A stretch of 64,000 nucleotides of DNA, taken from positions 1-64,000 of IMG/VR virus record IMGVR_UViG_3300009527_000006; one strand, 5' to 3'. A model generated the notes under the pieces. The model had not been told where the DNA came from and ran no database searches. It was given only the letters and a program-made list of their open reading frames with translations. Both the position numbers and the translations under genes were made by a program. Numbering within the stretch: position 1 is the stretch's first letter; the number at the start of each line of letters is the position of its first letter. This DNA comes from a virus. This document shows, piece by piece, positions 44,185 to 50,257 of this stretch.

Positions 44185-44752
44185 TTTCGCTGTTGGTAGA
44201 AGGTTCTACTTCTTTAGTTAGTTTAGCATCTCTCACTTCCTCAAGCAACTCTTTAATCATCTTTTTTATTGCCCTAAGCTCAGACAGCATACTTTTTTCA
44301 TAATCAGTGTTTTTTTCCTTTTTAGTAGAAGATGACTTATCTTGGGATGCCTCAAATCTATTATATTGAGGCATTGTGAAAGTAGCACCGCCTGAAGGAA
44401 TATTAGGATTTTGTAAAGGATTATTATACTGAGGAGGAGCATAATTCACCGGAGCATTATGATCTACAATCATATTTCCTTTTTCATCTATTCCTACTGG
44501 AACGGGAATAAAAGTTGGGGGGGTTTGCTCAATATTAACATTAAAATTTCCTACAGGATGTGACTGTATTTGCGGAATATGTGCCTGTTGAGGAATATTT
44601 CTATTAGAGCTTATAAATTTTTTCGGTGACACGTCATGGGTTCCCATAATATTATTAAGTTCACTTCTACGACTATTACTAAACAGTCTTTTCATTTCTT
44701 GTGAAGTAGAATGTGCTAATTTAGCCAAATCCATCATATCATCAGTTTGCAT
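44165..44752 (-). CDS. Pro/Asn-rich protein with C-terminal coiled coil
   Basis: A 195-residue protein: helical N terminus, a long Pro/Asn/Gln-rich linker in the middle (VNYAPPQYNNPLQNPNIPSG), and a C-terminal helix (MLSELRAIKKMIKELLEEV). Its end overlaps the clamp candidate by 20 nt and an exact late promoter precedes it. Such a linker-plus-helix design suits an adaptor protein. No family recognised. Confidence 0.6.
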   Translation of the reverse strand: MQTDDMMDLAKLAHSTSQEMKRLFSNSRRSELNNIMGTHDVSPKKFISSNRNIPQQAHIPQIQSHPVGNFNVNIEQTPPTFIPVPVGIDEKGNMIVDHNAPVNYAPPQYNNPLQNPNIPSGGATFTMPQYNRFEASQDKSSSTKKEKNTDYEKSMLSELRAIKKMIKELLEEVRDAKLTKEVEPSTNSENDIQDQ

Positions 44753-44758
44753 GGAGAT

Positions 44759-44766
44759 TATTTATA
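44759..44766 (-). promoter_or_regulatory. Late promoter (exact consensus)
   Basis: TATAAATA on the minus strand, 6 nt before the start at 44752, overlapping the region just downstream of the gp32 terminator. Confidence 0.75.
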
Positions 44767-44780
44767 AGTTAATATTAATA

Positions 44781-44818
44781 TAAAAAGGGGGAAGACGTAG
44801 GTCTTCCCCCTTTTTTAA
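44781..44818 (-). terminator. Strong terminator after gp32-type gene
   Basis: AAAAAGGGGGAAGAC pairs with GTCTTCCCCCTTTTTT around a short loop; T-runs on both strands. Confidence 0.92.
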
Positions 44819-44825
44819 TATCTAA

Positions 44826-45779
44826 TTAGATATTAACATCGTCATCATCATCATCATCCAAAATAAAGTCATTAAGACCATCGTCATCACCATCATCATT
44901 ATCAACAACTCTATTCTGTGTTTGAGAGCGAGAATTTGTCGAGCTATTAACAGATTCATTGGCAATAGGACCATCCTCCCCAAACCAATACTGGTCAATG
45001 AGAGATTTGAGTTCGTCTTCAGACTTTACCGCAGGAACTAATTCCAAAAGATTGTGAACTGAATTTTCAATCCTCTCGTAATCAGAAGGTGACAAATTAT
45101 CAACTGCTTTACTGTCAGCAAATTTTGAAGTAGAATAATTATTCCAATCAGCCTTTGTAGTAACACGGACAATCAGCGACCTTCCTTTAGGTGAAAGATC
45201 AAATGCCTTAATTCCTACATCATCTCCACCTAAAACTTCTTCATCAATAAGTTTCGCTAAATCACTCTTAATTTCACCAGTTTTCTTGTCTATACCAGCA
45301 GAATATTTAAGGACAACTACTGTTCCTATTTTTTGTTGTGCATCAGGATCATCGCCTTCCACTTTGTGCAAGAAGGCATTTACCAATTCATGACGCTGTG
45401 GAATCAATTTGTAACTACGCTTCATAGCATCTTCATCACCACTCTTTTTGGCTTCACTAAAAAGCTTCCATTGTAGTTTGTTGATGTAATCATTTTTTGC
45501 TTGAGTAGGATCTGCATCTGATAGAGATCTTCCTAGATAAATGTATTCAGAAGGAGTTGTCAACGTCTCAAACCCAATATCTTTATAGTTTACAAAAGTT
45601 TGATCATTTCCATCTGAATCTGTGGAACGCAAAAGTCTTACATAGTATTTGCAATTTTTCTTGAATTTCAAGATTCTTGGATCAGAATTTCCAGACCCTC
45701 CACTTTTTTCCTTTTTAAGCTTTTCTGCTTTTGAATTTCTAATTTTTTCTAATGTTTCTTCTAATGTTGGTTTTCTCAT
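44826..45779 (-). CDS. 32: Single-stranded DNA-binding protein (T4 gp32 type)
   Basis: A 317-residue protein (T4 gp32: 301). The basic N-terminal domain (KIRNSKAEKLKKEKSGG) would support cooperative binding, the OB core contains FKKNCKYYVRLLRS, and the C-terminal tail is a run of Asp/Glu (DDDDDDDVNI) used to contact replication partners. A CxxH/C zinc site like that of T4 gp32 is not evident. It coats single-stranded DNA during replication and recombination. It is followed by a strong terminator. Confidence 0.85.
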   Translation of the reverse strand: MRKPTLEETLEKIRNSKAEKLKKEKSGGSGNSDPRILKFKKNCKYYVRLLRSTDSDGNDQTFVNYKDIGFETLTTPSEYIYLGRSLSDADPTQAKNDYINKLQWKLFSEAKKSGDEDAMKRSYKLIPQRHELVNAFLHKVEGDDPDAQQKIGTVVVLKYSAGIDKKTGEIKSDLAKLIDEEVLGGDDVGIKAFDLSPKGRSLIVRVTTKADWNNYSTSKFADSKAVDNLSPSDYERIENSVHNLLELVPAVKSEDELKSLIDQYWFGEDGPIANESVNSSTNSRSQTQNRVVDNDDGDDDGLNDFILDDDDDDDVNI

Positions 45780-45835
45780 AATATATTATTGTTCTTATTG
45801 TTCTTATTCTAGATAGAATATCTATCCGAAAGTAT

Positions 45836-46459
45836 TTATAGTTTATTTGCCAGTATAACCTGATTTATAGTTTTTTTAAGCAATTTACTGGCAGAATATT
45901 TTGTATGTAAAAAATTTAATTGATCTTTCGTATCACCAAGATAAAGCTCATATTCTTCTGGTGGAAGATTAAGAAGTTTGGCAAAACCCTCTAGATAGAA
46001 AACGGTATATAGGTTAGTGCTTTTATTTTTAAGATGAAGAAGATAATCTGGCTGATGAACAGTAGCATAGTTTAGGTAGTCTGTCAACTTTATTTTCTTT
46101 TCTTTACAGAAATCCAGCACAAATTTTACGCATTCTGTAGTATATCTAATATTATCAGGATGATCGGTATTTTCAGATACTAGTAAGTTTACATAGCTAG
46201 AACATACTAGCATACACTTAACTGTAGAAAAATAATTCAAAGAAAAAAACTTTTTATCTTTATAAATTTTATAGGGTGCGATAAAATATGTTCTTGACAT
46301 TAGGTGAGGATGTTTTTGAAAAAACTTTTCAAGTTTTTCAAGAGCACCCTTTTTAGAATCATCTAATTTTTCATATTTTAGCAAACTTTTACATGGGCGA
46401 TCATTTGCTTCAGCAAGAGCCTCTAGGAAAAGATTGTAAATTTTTAATTTATTGTCCAT
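45836..46459 (-). CDS. Unknown early-type protein
   Basis: A 207-residue helical protein with several Cys and Tyr residues (MLVCSSYVNLLVSENTDHPD). The start at 46459 is chosen because a well-spaced sigma70-like promoter lies just upstream; its first codons overlap the end of the 46449-46931 gene by 11 nt. No family recognised. Confidence 0.6.
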   Translation of the reverse strand: MDNKLKIYNLFLEALAEANDRPCKSLLKYEKLDDSKKGALEKLEKFFQKHPHLMSRTYFIAPYKIYKDKKFFSLNYFSTVKCMLVCSSYVNLLVSENTDHPDNIRYTTECVKFVLDFCKEKKIKLTDYLNYATVHQPDYLLHLKNKSTNLYTVFYLEGFAKLLNLPPEEYELYLGDTKDQLNFLHTKYSASKLLKKTINQVILANKL

Positions 46460-46931
46460 TGTTGCGACTATACAGAAATTTATCAATATTATCAAGACTT
46501 TCAGGACCAACTAGTTCTCCACTTATAGCGATAGAATGGCCGTCTTTGAGCAAAGTTACTAATGACTCAACCACATCACTTGATAAAAAATCAAATTTAG
46601 CTCCTAGAAAAAATAAATATATTTGTTCTAAAGTTACAAGACCGTCTTTCCATTTAATATAATAAGAACAGAAATCAGTATATTTTACGAGAATATCTAG
46701 ATAAGAATAAGCATTACTGTCGTTGTCTAAAATATTACTACAATCTATATGATCCTGATTTAAAAATTTTTCTTTACTAGAAAGGTAAGTTCCGCAATAA
46801 TAAACAATTTCAGTATCTTTTGACACCGTATTTGTAAAAAATTGTAGCGTTAGTGCAAATGATTCTAACCAAGTATCAAAATCGTAGTCAGGGCAGAGAG
46901 TTTTAATTTTCATAATAATAGAATACAGCAC
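46449..46931 (-). CDS. Unknown protein flanking the cassette array
   Basis: A 160-residue (154 from the alternative start at 46913) helical protein with aromatic and Cys residues. It is the last ordinary phage gene on the left of the cassette array; its start lies 68 nt from the first recombination site. Similar composition to the downstream gene suggests relatedness, but I see no clear alignment. Confidence 0.6.
   Translation of the reverse strand: MLYSIIMKIKTLCPDYDFDTWLESFALTLQFFTNTVSKDTEIVYYCGTYLSSKEKFLNQDHIDCSNILDNDSNAYSYLDILVKYTDFCSYYIKWKDGLVTLEQIYLFFLGAKFDFLSSDVVESLVTLLKDGHSIAISGELVGPESLDNIDKFLYSRNNGQ
46467..46495 (-). promoter_or_regulatory. Sigma70-like promoter
   Basis: Minus strand: TTGATA, 17-nt spacer, TATAGT, 7 nt before the start at 46459; located inside the end of the upstream gene. 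Confidence 0.65.
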
Positions 46932-46998
46932 ATAATTCAGAAGTCAAGCGCTAAATTCAATCATTTAGATATTTTGAAGACACTACTAAATCACAAGA

Positions 46999-47087
46999 GG
47001 CGAACAAAACGGATGCAGACAACGCTCTATAAGTTGTTTGTCACATTCATAGTCTTTTATTCGCGTGTCTGATCCGAAGCGTTCGGG
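46999..47087 (+). repeat. attC-like site 1
   Basis: R'' GGCGAAC (46999-47005) and R' GTTCGGG (47081-47087). Inner stem: CGGAT[G]CAGACA[A]CGC (47010-47024) pairs with GCGTGTCTGATCCG (47063-47076); bracketed G and A are unpaired. Central region is nearly identical to sites 3 and 6. Confidence 0.85.
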
Positions 47088-47113
47088 CAATACGCATCCA
47101 CACAAAATCACGC

Positions 47114-47554
47114 ATGTATAATAGACCGTCTAATTCTGAAGTTGCGGAAATTACTGGATACAATCTTCCTATAGAAGAAATCTCAGAATTTCCCACAGCT
47201 AAACAGCAACAAGAAGGAGGTTATATTTTGAAGTATATTGGCCGCATCTCAGATACTTGTGATACCTTCTTGAAAACTGCACATGGTAAGGTAGTTGCTA
47301 TAATATTGCTTATCCATGGAATCATCGGATTTGCTAGAGATGCATTTGATGGTGCAACATACATCTATAATGCATCTGCTCCTATGCTTGAAAGGATTGA
47401 GACTTTTGTATTTTCTCATAAGAACCAAGAAGTCTCTCCCGAATACCTAGTATTGATCCCAAAAGAAACGCACCTGACACTGCCCGTAAAAGATTGGGCT
47501 GATTTTCCGGCAGGAACCCAATTTGCGCCAGCCAGTAGCATAGATTACACATAG
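47114..47554 (+). CDS. Cassette 1 plus-strand gene, single-helix membrane protein
   Basis: A 146-residue protein starting 33 nt after R' of site 1. One predicted transmembrane helix (VVAIILLIHGIIGFA, about residues 61-75) with polar flanks and a C-terminal beta-like region. The leader is A/C-rich without a ribosome-binding site. It overlaps the minus-strand gene of the same cassette by 173 nt, so one of the two may be shorter than drawn. No family recognised. Confidence 0.55.
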   Translation: MYNRPSNSEVAEITGYNLPIEEISEFPTAKQQQEGGYILKYIGRISDTCDTFLKTAHGKVVAIILLIHGIIGFARDAFDGATYIYNASAPMLERIETFVFSHKNQEVSPEYLVLIPKETHLTLPVKDWADFPAGTQFAPASSIDYT

Positions 47555-47633
47555 CCAACGATCCAAAATATATAAATGCAAATATTTCACAACAAACCCA
47601 TACTTTATTCAAATAATTATATTTATTAGACAT
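47382..47633 (-). CDS. Cassette 1 minus-strand gene, small membrane protein
   Basis: An 83-residue protein with a long hydrophobic stretch (ending FAFIYFGSLAMCNLCYWLA) and a second one (LLRAVSGAFLLGSILGI). I keep it despite the overlap because an exact TATAAATA late promoter lies 6 nt before its ATG, and its start is 37 nt from the next attC, the same position as minus-strand genes in cassettes 2, 4 and 5. Confidence 0.5.
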   Translation of the reverse strand: MSNKYNYLNKVWVCCEIFAFIYFGSLAMCNLCYWLAQIGFLPENQPNLLRAVSGAFLLGSILGIRERLLGSYEKIQKSQSFQA

Positions 47634-47639
47634 TTTACC

Positions 47640-47647
47640 TATTTATA
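47640..47647 (-). promoter_or_regulatory. Late promoter inside cassette 1
   Basis: Exact TATAAATA on the minus strand between the gene start at 47633 and attC site 2. Confidence 0.7.
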
Positions 47648-47669
47648 AAGACTTTAGACTAAAACAAGA

Positions 47670-47759
47670 CCCGAACAAAGAAACTGGAGACAACAGCTCA
47701 GCATAGTTATTCTCCTATATTAGTTCTGTGTTCGCTGTGTCTCAGTTTAGACGTTCGCC
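47670..47759 (+). repeat. attC-like site 2
   Basis: R'' CCCGAAC (47670-47676), R' GTTCGCC (47753-47759). Inner stem AAACT[G]GAGACA[A]CAGC pairs with GCTGTGTCTCAGTTT; same two unpaired bases as site 1 although the paired bases differ, so the stem covaries. Nearly identical to site 5. Confidence 0.85.
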
Positions 47760-47783
47760 TAACAACACACAGCCTCTACTACA

Positions 47784-48056
47784 ATGTATAAAACTCAGCC
47801 TAAATATCGGGCCATCATTCGTTTCTCCTTGGATAAGGATGAGAGTTCAAAGTTTCGCAACTCTGTTATTAGAAAACTTAGAAAAGCTAAATTCACCAAC
47901 ACAAATAAGACTGGTTCTTGGGAGACTCCATCCGCAGATTTATCTATTATTCAGTCATTAGTCTGCACCGTTATGAACGAACTAGGTAAAGTAACGAATG
48001 ACGACGGAAAGCCCGTAACATTGGACCATATGTGGATGTGCATAGATAAAGTTTAA
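47784..48056 (+). CDS. Cassette 2 plus-strand gene, small basic protein
   Basis: A 90-residue protein starting 24 nt after R' of site 2, leader A/C-rich. Basic first half (SSKFRNSVIRKLRKAKFT) and a helical acidic end. Its stop overlaps the stop of the convergent gene by 4 nt. No family recognised; a nucleic-acid-binding role is possible from charge only. Confidence 0.65.
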   Translation: MYKTQPKYRAIIRFSLDKDESSKFRNSVIRKLRKAKFTNTNKTGSWETPSADLSIIQSLVCTVMNELGKVTNDDGKPVTLDHMWMCIDKV

Positions 48057-48223
48057 TCTTCTTCGTTCCACCTAGGGTCATCATCTGACCATTCATTCCA
48101 TCCAGATTCGATTTCGTCTGAGTCTGAATTGATAACTATTTTTGTTTTAGATTCAGTATGACACCCACAGTTGCCACATACGCCGCTAATAACGACTTCT
48201 ATAGGTTGAGAATTATTTTTCAT
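48053..48223 (-). CDS. Cassette 2 minus-strand gene, Cys-cluster microprotein
   Basis: A 56-residue protein. SGVCGNCGCHTESK near residues 13-26 has three Cys and a His, enough for a metal knot, followed by an acidic, Trp-rich tail (SGWNEWSDDDPRWNEED). ATAAATA lies 7 nt before the ATG, and the start is 39 nt from attC site 3. Convergent with, and 4-nt overlapping, the plus-strand gene. Confidence 0.65.
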   Translation of the reverse strand: MKNNSQPIEVVISGVCGNCGCHTESKTKIVINSDSDEIESGWNEWSDDDPRWNEED

Positions 48224-48230
48224 AATCAGC

Positions 48231-48237
48231 TATTTAT
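48231..48237 (-). promoter_or_regulatory. Late promoter inside cassette 2
   Basis: ATAAATA on the minus strand, 7 nt before the start at 48223. Confidence 0.6.
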
Positions 48238-48261
48238 TGGCAGCTCTTGCTATAAACAAGA

Positions 48262-48350
48262 GGCGAACAAAACGGATGCAGACAACGCTCTATAAGTTTT
48301 ATGTCACATTCAGAGTTTAGTATTCGCGTGTCTGATCCGAGACGTTCGTC
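48262..48350 (+). repeat. attC-like site 3
   Basis: R'' GGCGAAC (48262-48268), R' GTTCGTC (48344-48350); inner stem identical to site 1 with unpaired G and A. The end of the methyltransferase reading frame runs into this site. Confidence 0.85.
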
Positions 48351-48937
48351 TTATGAAATGCCACCCAGTGAGTCTGCGCTTTCTTGCCGCTACGGTGGCC
48401 GTAGAGCGGGCGTTCTGGCGTGAGTGCCAGCACTTCGCGGAGCGGGATTTCAGCCTCGCACCATTTGAAGATCATCGTTCCATTCACTTTCAGGACACGG
48501 AAGCATTCAGCGAATCCCGCCCGCAGGTCGTCGCGCCATGTCGCATCCAGAAGCCCGAAGTCGAAGGCGATGCGTCCCGTTGCCCCGGCTCCTTTATGGA
48601 AGTGCGGCGGATCGAATACCACATGCCAGAACGACTCATCAGGGAACGGCATGTTTCGGAAGTCCACCACCATATCAGGCGCGACGGTTTTCGGGGTGCG
48701 CCCGATGGTTCCCGGCGTTCCCACGTCGATGATTCGCGTGCCTTGGCGTTTGTCCACATACAGGGCGCGGTCATCCTGTTTATCGAACCAGAACATTCTG
48801 GTTGAGCAGCACGCATCCAATACCGGAGGCAAAGACGAACAAGTCGCTGCATGCAACCCGCTTTCTGCGTGCTGTTGGCGCGTTAATGTGAAGAGGTCAT
48901 CCATAGGTGTATCGGTGTATTGTGTCAGCGGGTGCAT
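48317..48937 (-). CDS. Cassette 3 gene, SAM-dependent methyltransferase (G+C-rich)
   Basis: A 206-residue class I methyltransferase. The SAM-binding region is PPVLDACCSTRMFWFDK (residues 37-53), VDFRNMPFPDESFWHVVFDPPHF gives the catalytic-type DPPHF at 109-113, and FRVLKVNGTMIFKW and GHRSGKKAQTHWVAFHK follow. Relatives occur in enterobacterial prophages and plasmids and probably methylate nucleic acid. It runs opposite to the cassette orientation, starts inside site 4 and ends inside site 3; ATG at 48904 is an alternative start. Its base composition is far richer in G+C than anything around it, a clear sign of transfer. Confidence 0.8.
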   Translation of the reverse strand: MHPLTQYTDTPMDDLFTLTRQQHAESGLHAATCSSLPPVLDACCSTRMFWFDKQDDRALYVDKRQGTRIIDVGTPGTIGRTPKTVAPDMVVDFRNMPFPDESFWHVVFDPPHFHKGAGATGRIAFDFGLLDATWRDDLRAGFAECFRVLKVNGTMIFKWCEAEIPLREVLALTPERPLYGHRSGKKAQTHWVAFHKTNVSDQTREY

Positions 48938-48953
48938 GAGCTAGGCGTTCGCC
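48834..48953 (+). repeat. attC-like site 4 (divergent)
   Basis: R'' GACGAAC (48834-48840) matches R' GTTCGTC of site 3 at the other end of its cassette; its own R' is GTTCGCC (48947-48953). Inner stem GCT[G]CATGCA[A]CCCGCT pairs with AGCGGGTGCATGAGC. A different sequence and a longer central region (120 bp site), yet the same unpaired G and A six pairs apart. Confidence 0.85.
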
Positions 48954-48962
48954 TAAAAACCA

Positions 48963-49217
48963 ATGCACTCATCACAAACTAATTCGCAGATGATAATCGC
49001 GCACATGCTAGCCAATGATAACGGAGCCATTTTTCATTTTGAGGACTATAGATTCAATGTTCGTCCTGAAGATCGAGTCACTTCCAGCAATTGGCCTAGT
49101 GGTATAACATTGCACATTAGACTTTCTAGCACAGGGCTGAGCGCAGCTTCTTACGAGAACGAGACAGTGCTCGGTGAATATGTGGATGAAAGAGGAACTC
49201 CCATTTTGCCTTATTAG
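48963..49217 (+). CDS. Cassette 4 plus-strand gene, unknown
   Basis: An 84-residue protein starting 9 nt after R' of site 4. Strand-rich (GAIFHFEDYRFNVRPED, GITLHIRLSSTG), with acidic C terminus. Its stop overlaps the convergent stop by 4 nt. No family recognised. Confidence 0.6.
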   Translation: MHSSQTNSQMIIAHMLANDNGAIFHFEDYRFNVRPEDRVTSSNWPSGITLHIRLSSTGLSAASYENETVLGEYVDERGTPILPY

Positions 49218-49453
49218 GAATTATTACTTGGATCATTCGGAATTGCATGGCCGAATCTCAGCACTTCACCATTGTCATATAGATAGGCCATTCCACGAAT
49301 TCCAAAAGGACCATTATACTTACCTTTCTCATTCTGTATTTTTATGTTCTCGTGCATAGTCCATCTTCGCCAGATTCCAATAGCTTCATCATACGGAAGT
49401 GCCTCTGGATCTGGGTATTTGGTTAAGTCTATTGGGTTGTCTAAATTTAACAT
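49214..49453 (-). CDS. Cassette 4 minus-strand gene, unknown
   Basis: A 79-residue protein with DPEALPYDEAIGIWRRWTMH and FGIRGMAYLYDNGEVLRFG, consistent with a small beta-sheet domain. The ATG at 49453 is preferred to an in-frame TTG two codons earlier. ATAAGTA, a weaker late-type element, lies 9 nt upstream; the start is 41 nt from attC site 5. Confidence 0.6.
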   Translation of the reverse strand: MLNLDNPIDLTKYPDPEALPYDEAIGIWRRWTMHENIKIQNEKGKYNGPFGIRGMAYLYDNGEVLRFGHAIPNDPSNNS

Positions 49454-49462
49454 ATTCAAAGC

Positions 49463-49469
49463 TACTTAT
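49463..49469 (-). promoter_or_regulatory. Late-type promoter variant inside cassette 4
   Basis: ATAAGTA on the minus strand, 9 nt before the start at 49453. One mismatch to ATAAATA. Confidence 0.4.
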
Positions 49470-49493
49470 TCGTAGTCAAATGCTAAAACAAGA

Positions 49494-49583
49494 GGCGAAC
49501 AAAGAAACTGGAGACAACAGCTCAGCATAGCTATTCTCCTATATTAGTTCTGTGTTCGCTGTGTCTCAGTTTAGATGTTCGCC
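49494..49583 (+). repeat. attC-like site 5
   Basis: R'' GGCGAAC (49494-49500), R' GTTCGCC (49577-49583). Inner stem as site 2, with the same unpaired G and A; the whole site differs from site 2 at only a few bases. Confidence 0.85.
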
Positions 49584-49598
49584 CAACCTCACCACACC

Positions 49599-49784
49599 AT
49601 GTCTATTATAAAGAAACCTAGTTCGTGCGTATTTTGCAGATCTGCACTGATTAAAGGTCCGATTAAGAGAGATCGTAATTTAAATGAAACTATTGAAATG
49701 AAGAGTGTCGTTTATATTTGTGAGCAATGTAATTTTGTTCACGAATTTAATATTCATACTACTAAAAAATCTAAGATGAAGTAG
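49599..49784 (+). CDS. Cassette 5 plus-strand gene, zinc-ribbon protein
   Basis: A 61-residue protein with two Cys pairs, SSCVFCRS near residue 10 and YICEQCNFVH near residue 42, a classic small zinc ribbon with basic ends. The ATG at 49599 lies 15 nt after R' of site 5; an earlier in-frame ATG lies inside the site. It could bind nucleic acid or a protein partner. Convergent overlap with the next gene is 14 nt. Confidence 0.65.
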   Translation: MSIIKKPSSCVFCRSALIKGPIKRDRNLNETIEMKSVVYICEQCNFVHEFNIHTTKKSKMK

Positions 49785-49935
49785 TAGACACGAAACATGC
49801 AAGCCCATCACATTGAGCATTCCACATTTCATCCAGAATTCTATCATTATTTTCCTGTTCTTCTTTGGAAAGTCTCATCCAATGACACTGCTCCACTTCT
49901 AACCATTCACGTATCTTTGCTTTTATCCATTGCAT
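49771..49935 (-). CDS. Cassette 5 minus-strand gene, small acidic helical protein
   Basis: A 54-residue protein (MQWIKAKIREWLEVEQCHW at the N terminus), amphipathic helix rich in Trp and Glu, then LDEMWNAQCDGLACF. ATAAGTA lies 9 nt upstream and the start is 40 nt from attC site 6. No family recognised. Confidence 0.6.
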   Translation of the reverse strand: MQWIKAKIREWLEVEQCHWMRLSKEEQENNDRILDEMWNAQCDGLACFVSTTSS

Positions 49936-49944
49936 AGTAGTCAA

Positions 49945-49951
49945 TACTTAT
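49945..49951 (-). promoter_or_regulatory. Late-type promoter variant inside cassette 5
   Basis: ATAAGTA on the minus strand, 9 nt before the start at 49935. Confidence 0.4.
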
Positions 49952-49974
49952 GAAGCTAATAAACAGAAACAAGA

Positions 49975-50063
49975 GGCGAACAAAACGGATGCAGACAACG
50001 CTCTATAAGTTTTATGTCACATTCATAATTTTATATTCGCGTGTCTGATCCGAGACGTTCGGG
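49975..50063 (+). repeat. attC-like site 6
   Basis: R'' GGCGAAC (49975-49981), R' GTTCGGG (50057-50063); inner stem identical to sites 1 and 3. The R' triplet GGG is matched by CCC of site 7, more than 4.3 kb away, the two ends of one enlarged cassette. Confidence 0.85.
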
Positions 50064-50086
50064 TAAAACAGAACATAAACACCACA

Positions 50087-50257
50087 ATGAATGAATCTAC
50101 GTTAGTTGATTGCGCTAAATGGTTATATGAAAAGCAGCAAGAGAACCTAAAAGCCGGAAAGAATCTACTTTGGCAGCCACATATAATAACCGTTCTTTTA
50201 AACTTACAAAAATCTAAAGTCATACTTTTAAGATATAAACTCTCGATTTTTTGTTAA
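50087..50257 (+). pseudogene. Cassette 6 gene, probably interrupted by the IS607-like element
   Basis: Begins 23 nt after R' of site 6 with the A/C-rich leader typical of the array (CACCACAATG). Residues 1-45 read as a normal helical protein (STLVDCAKWLYEKQQENLKA); the frame then runs into the end of tnpB and stops after 56 codons. The simplest view is that a cassette gene was cut by insertion near 50,215-50,225; its 3' part may be the fragment at 54156-54350. Confidence 0.5.

Noticed and set aside
48353-48944. Long plus-strand open frames across the G+C-rich cassette 3
   Set aside because: Antisense shadows of the methyltransferase; G+C-rich DNA lacks stop codons, and their proteins show no motifs.
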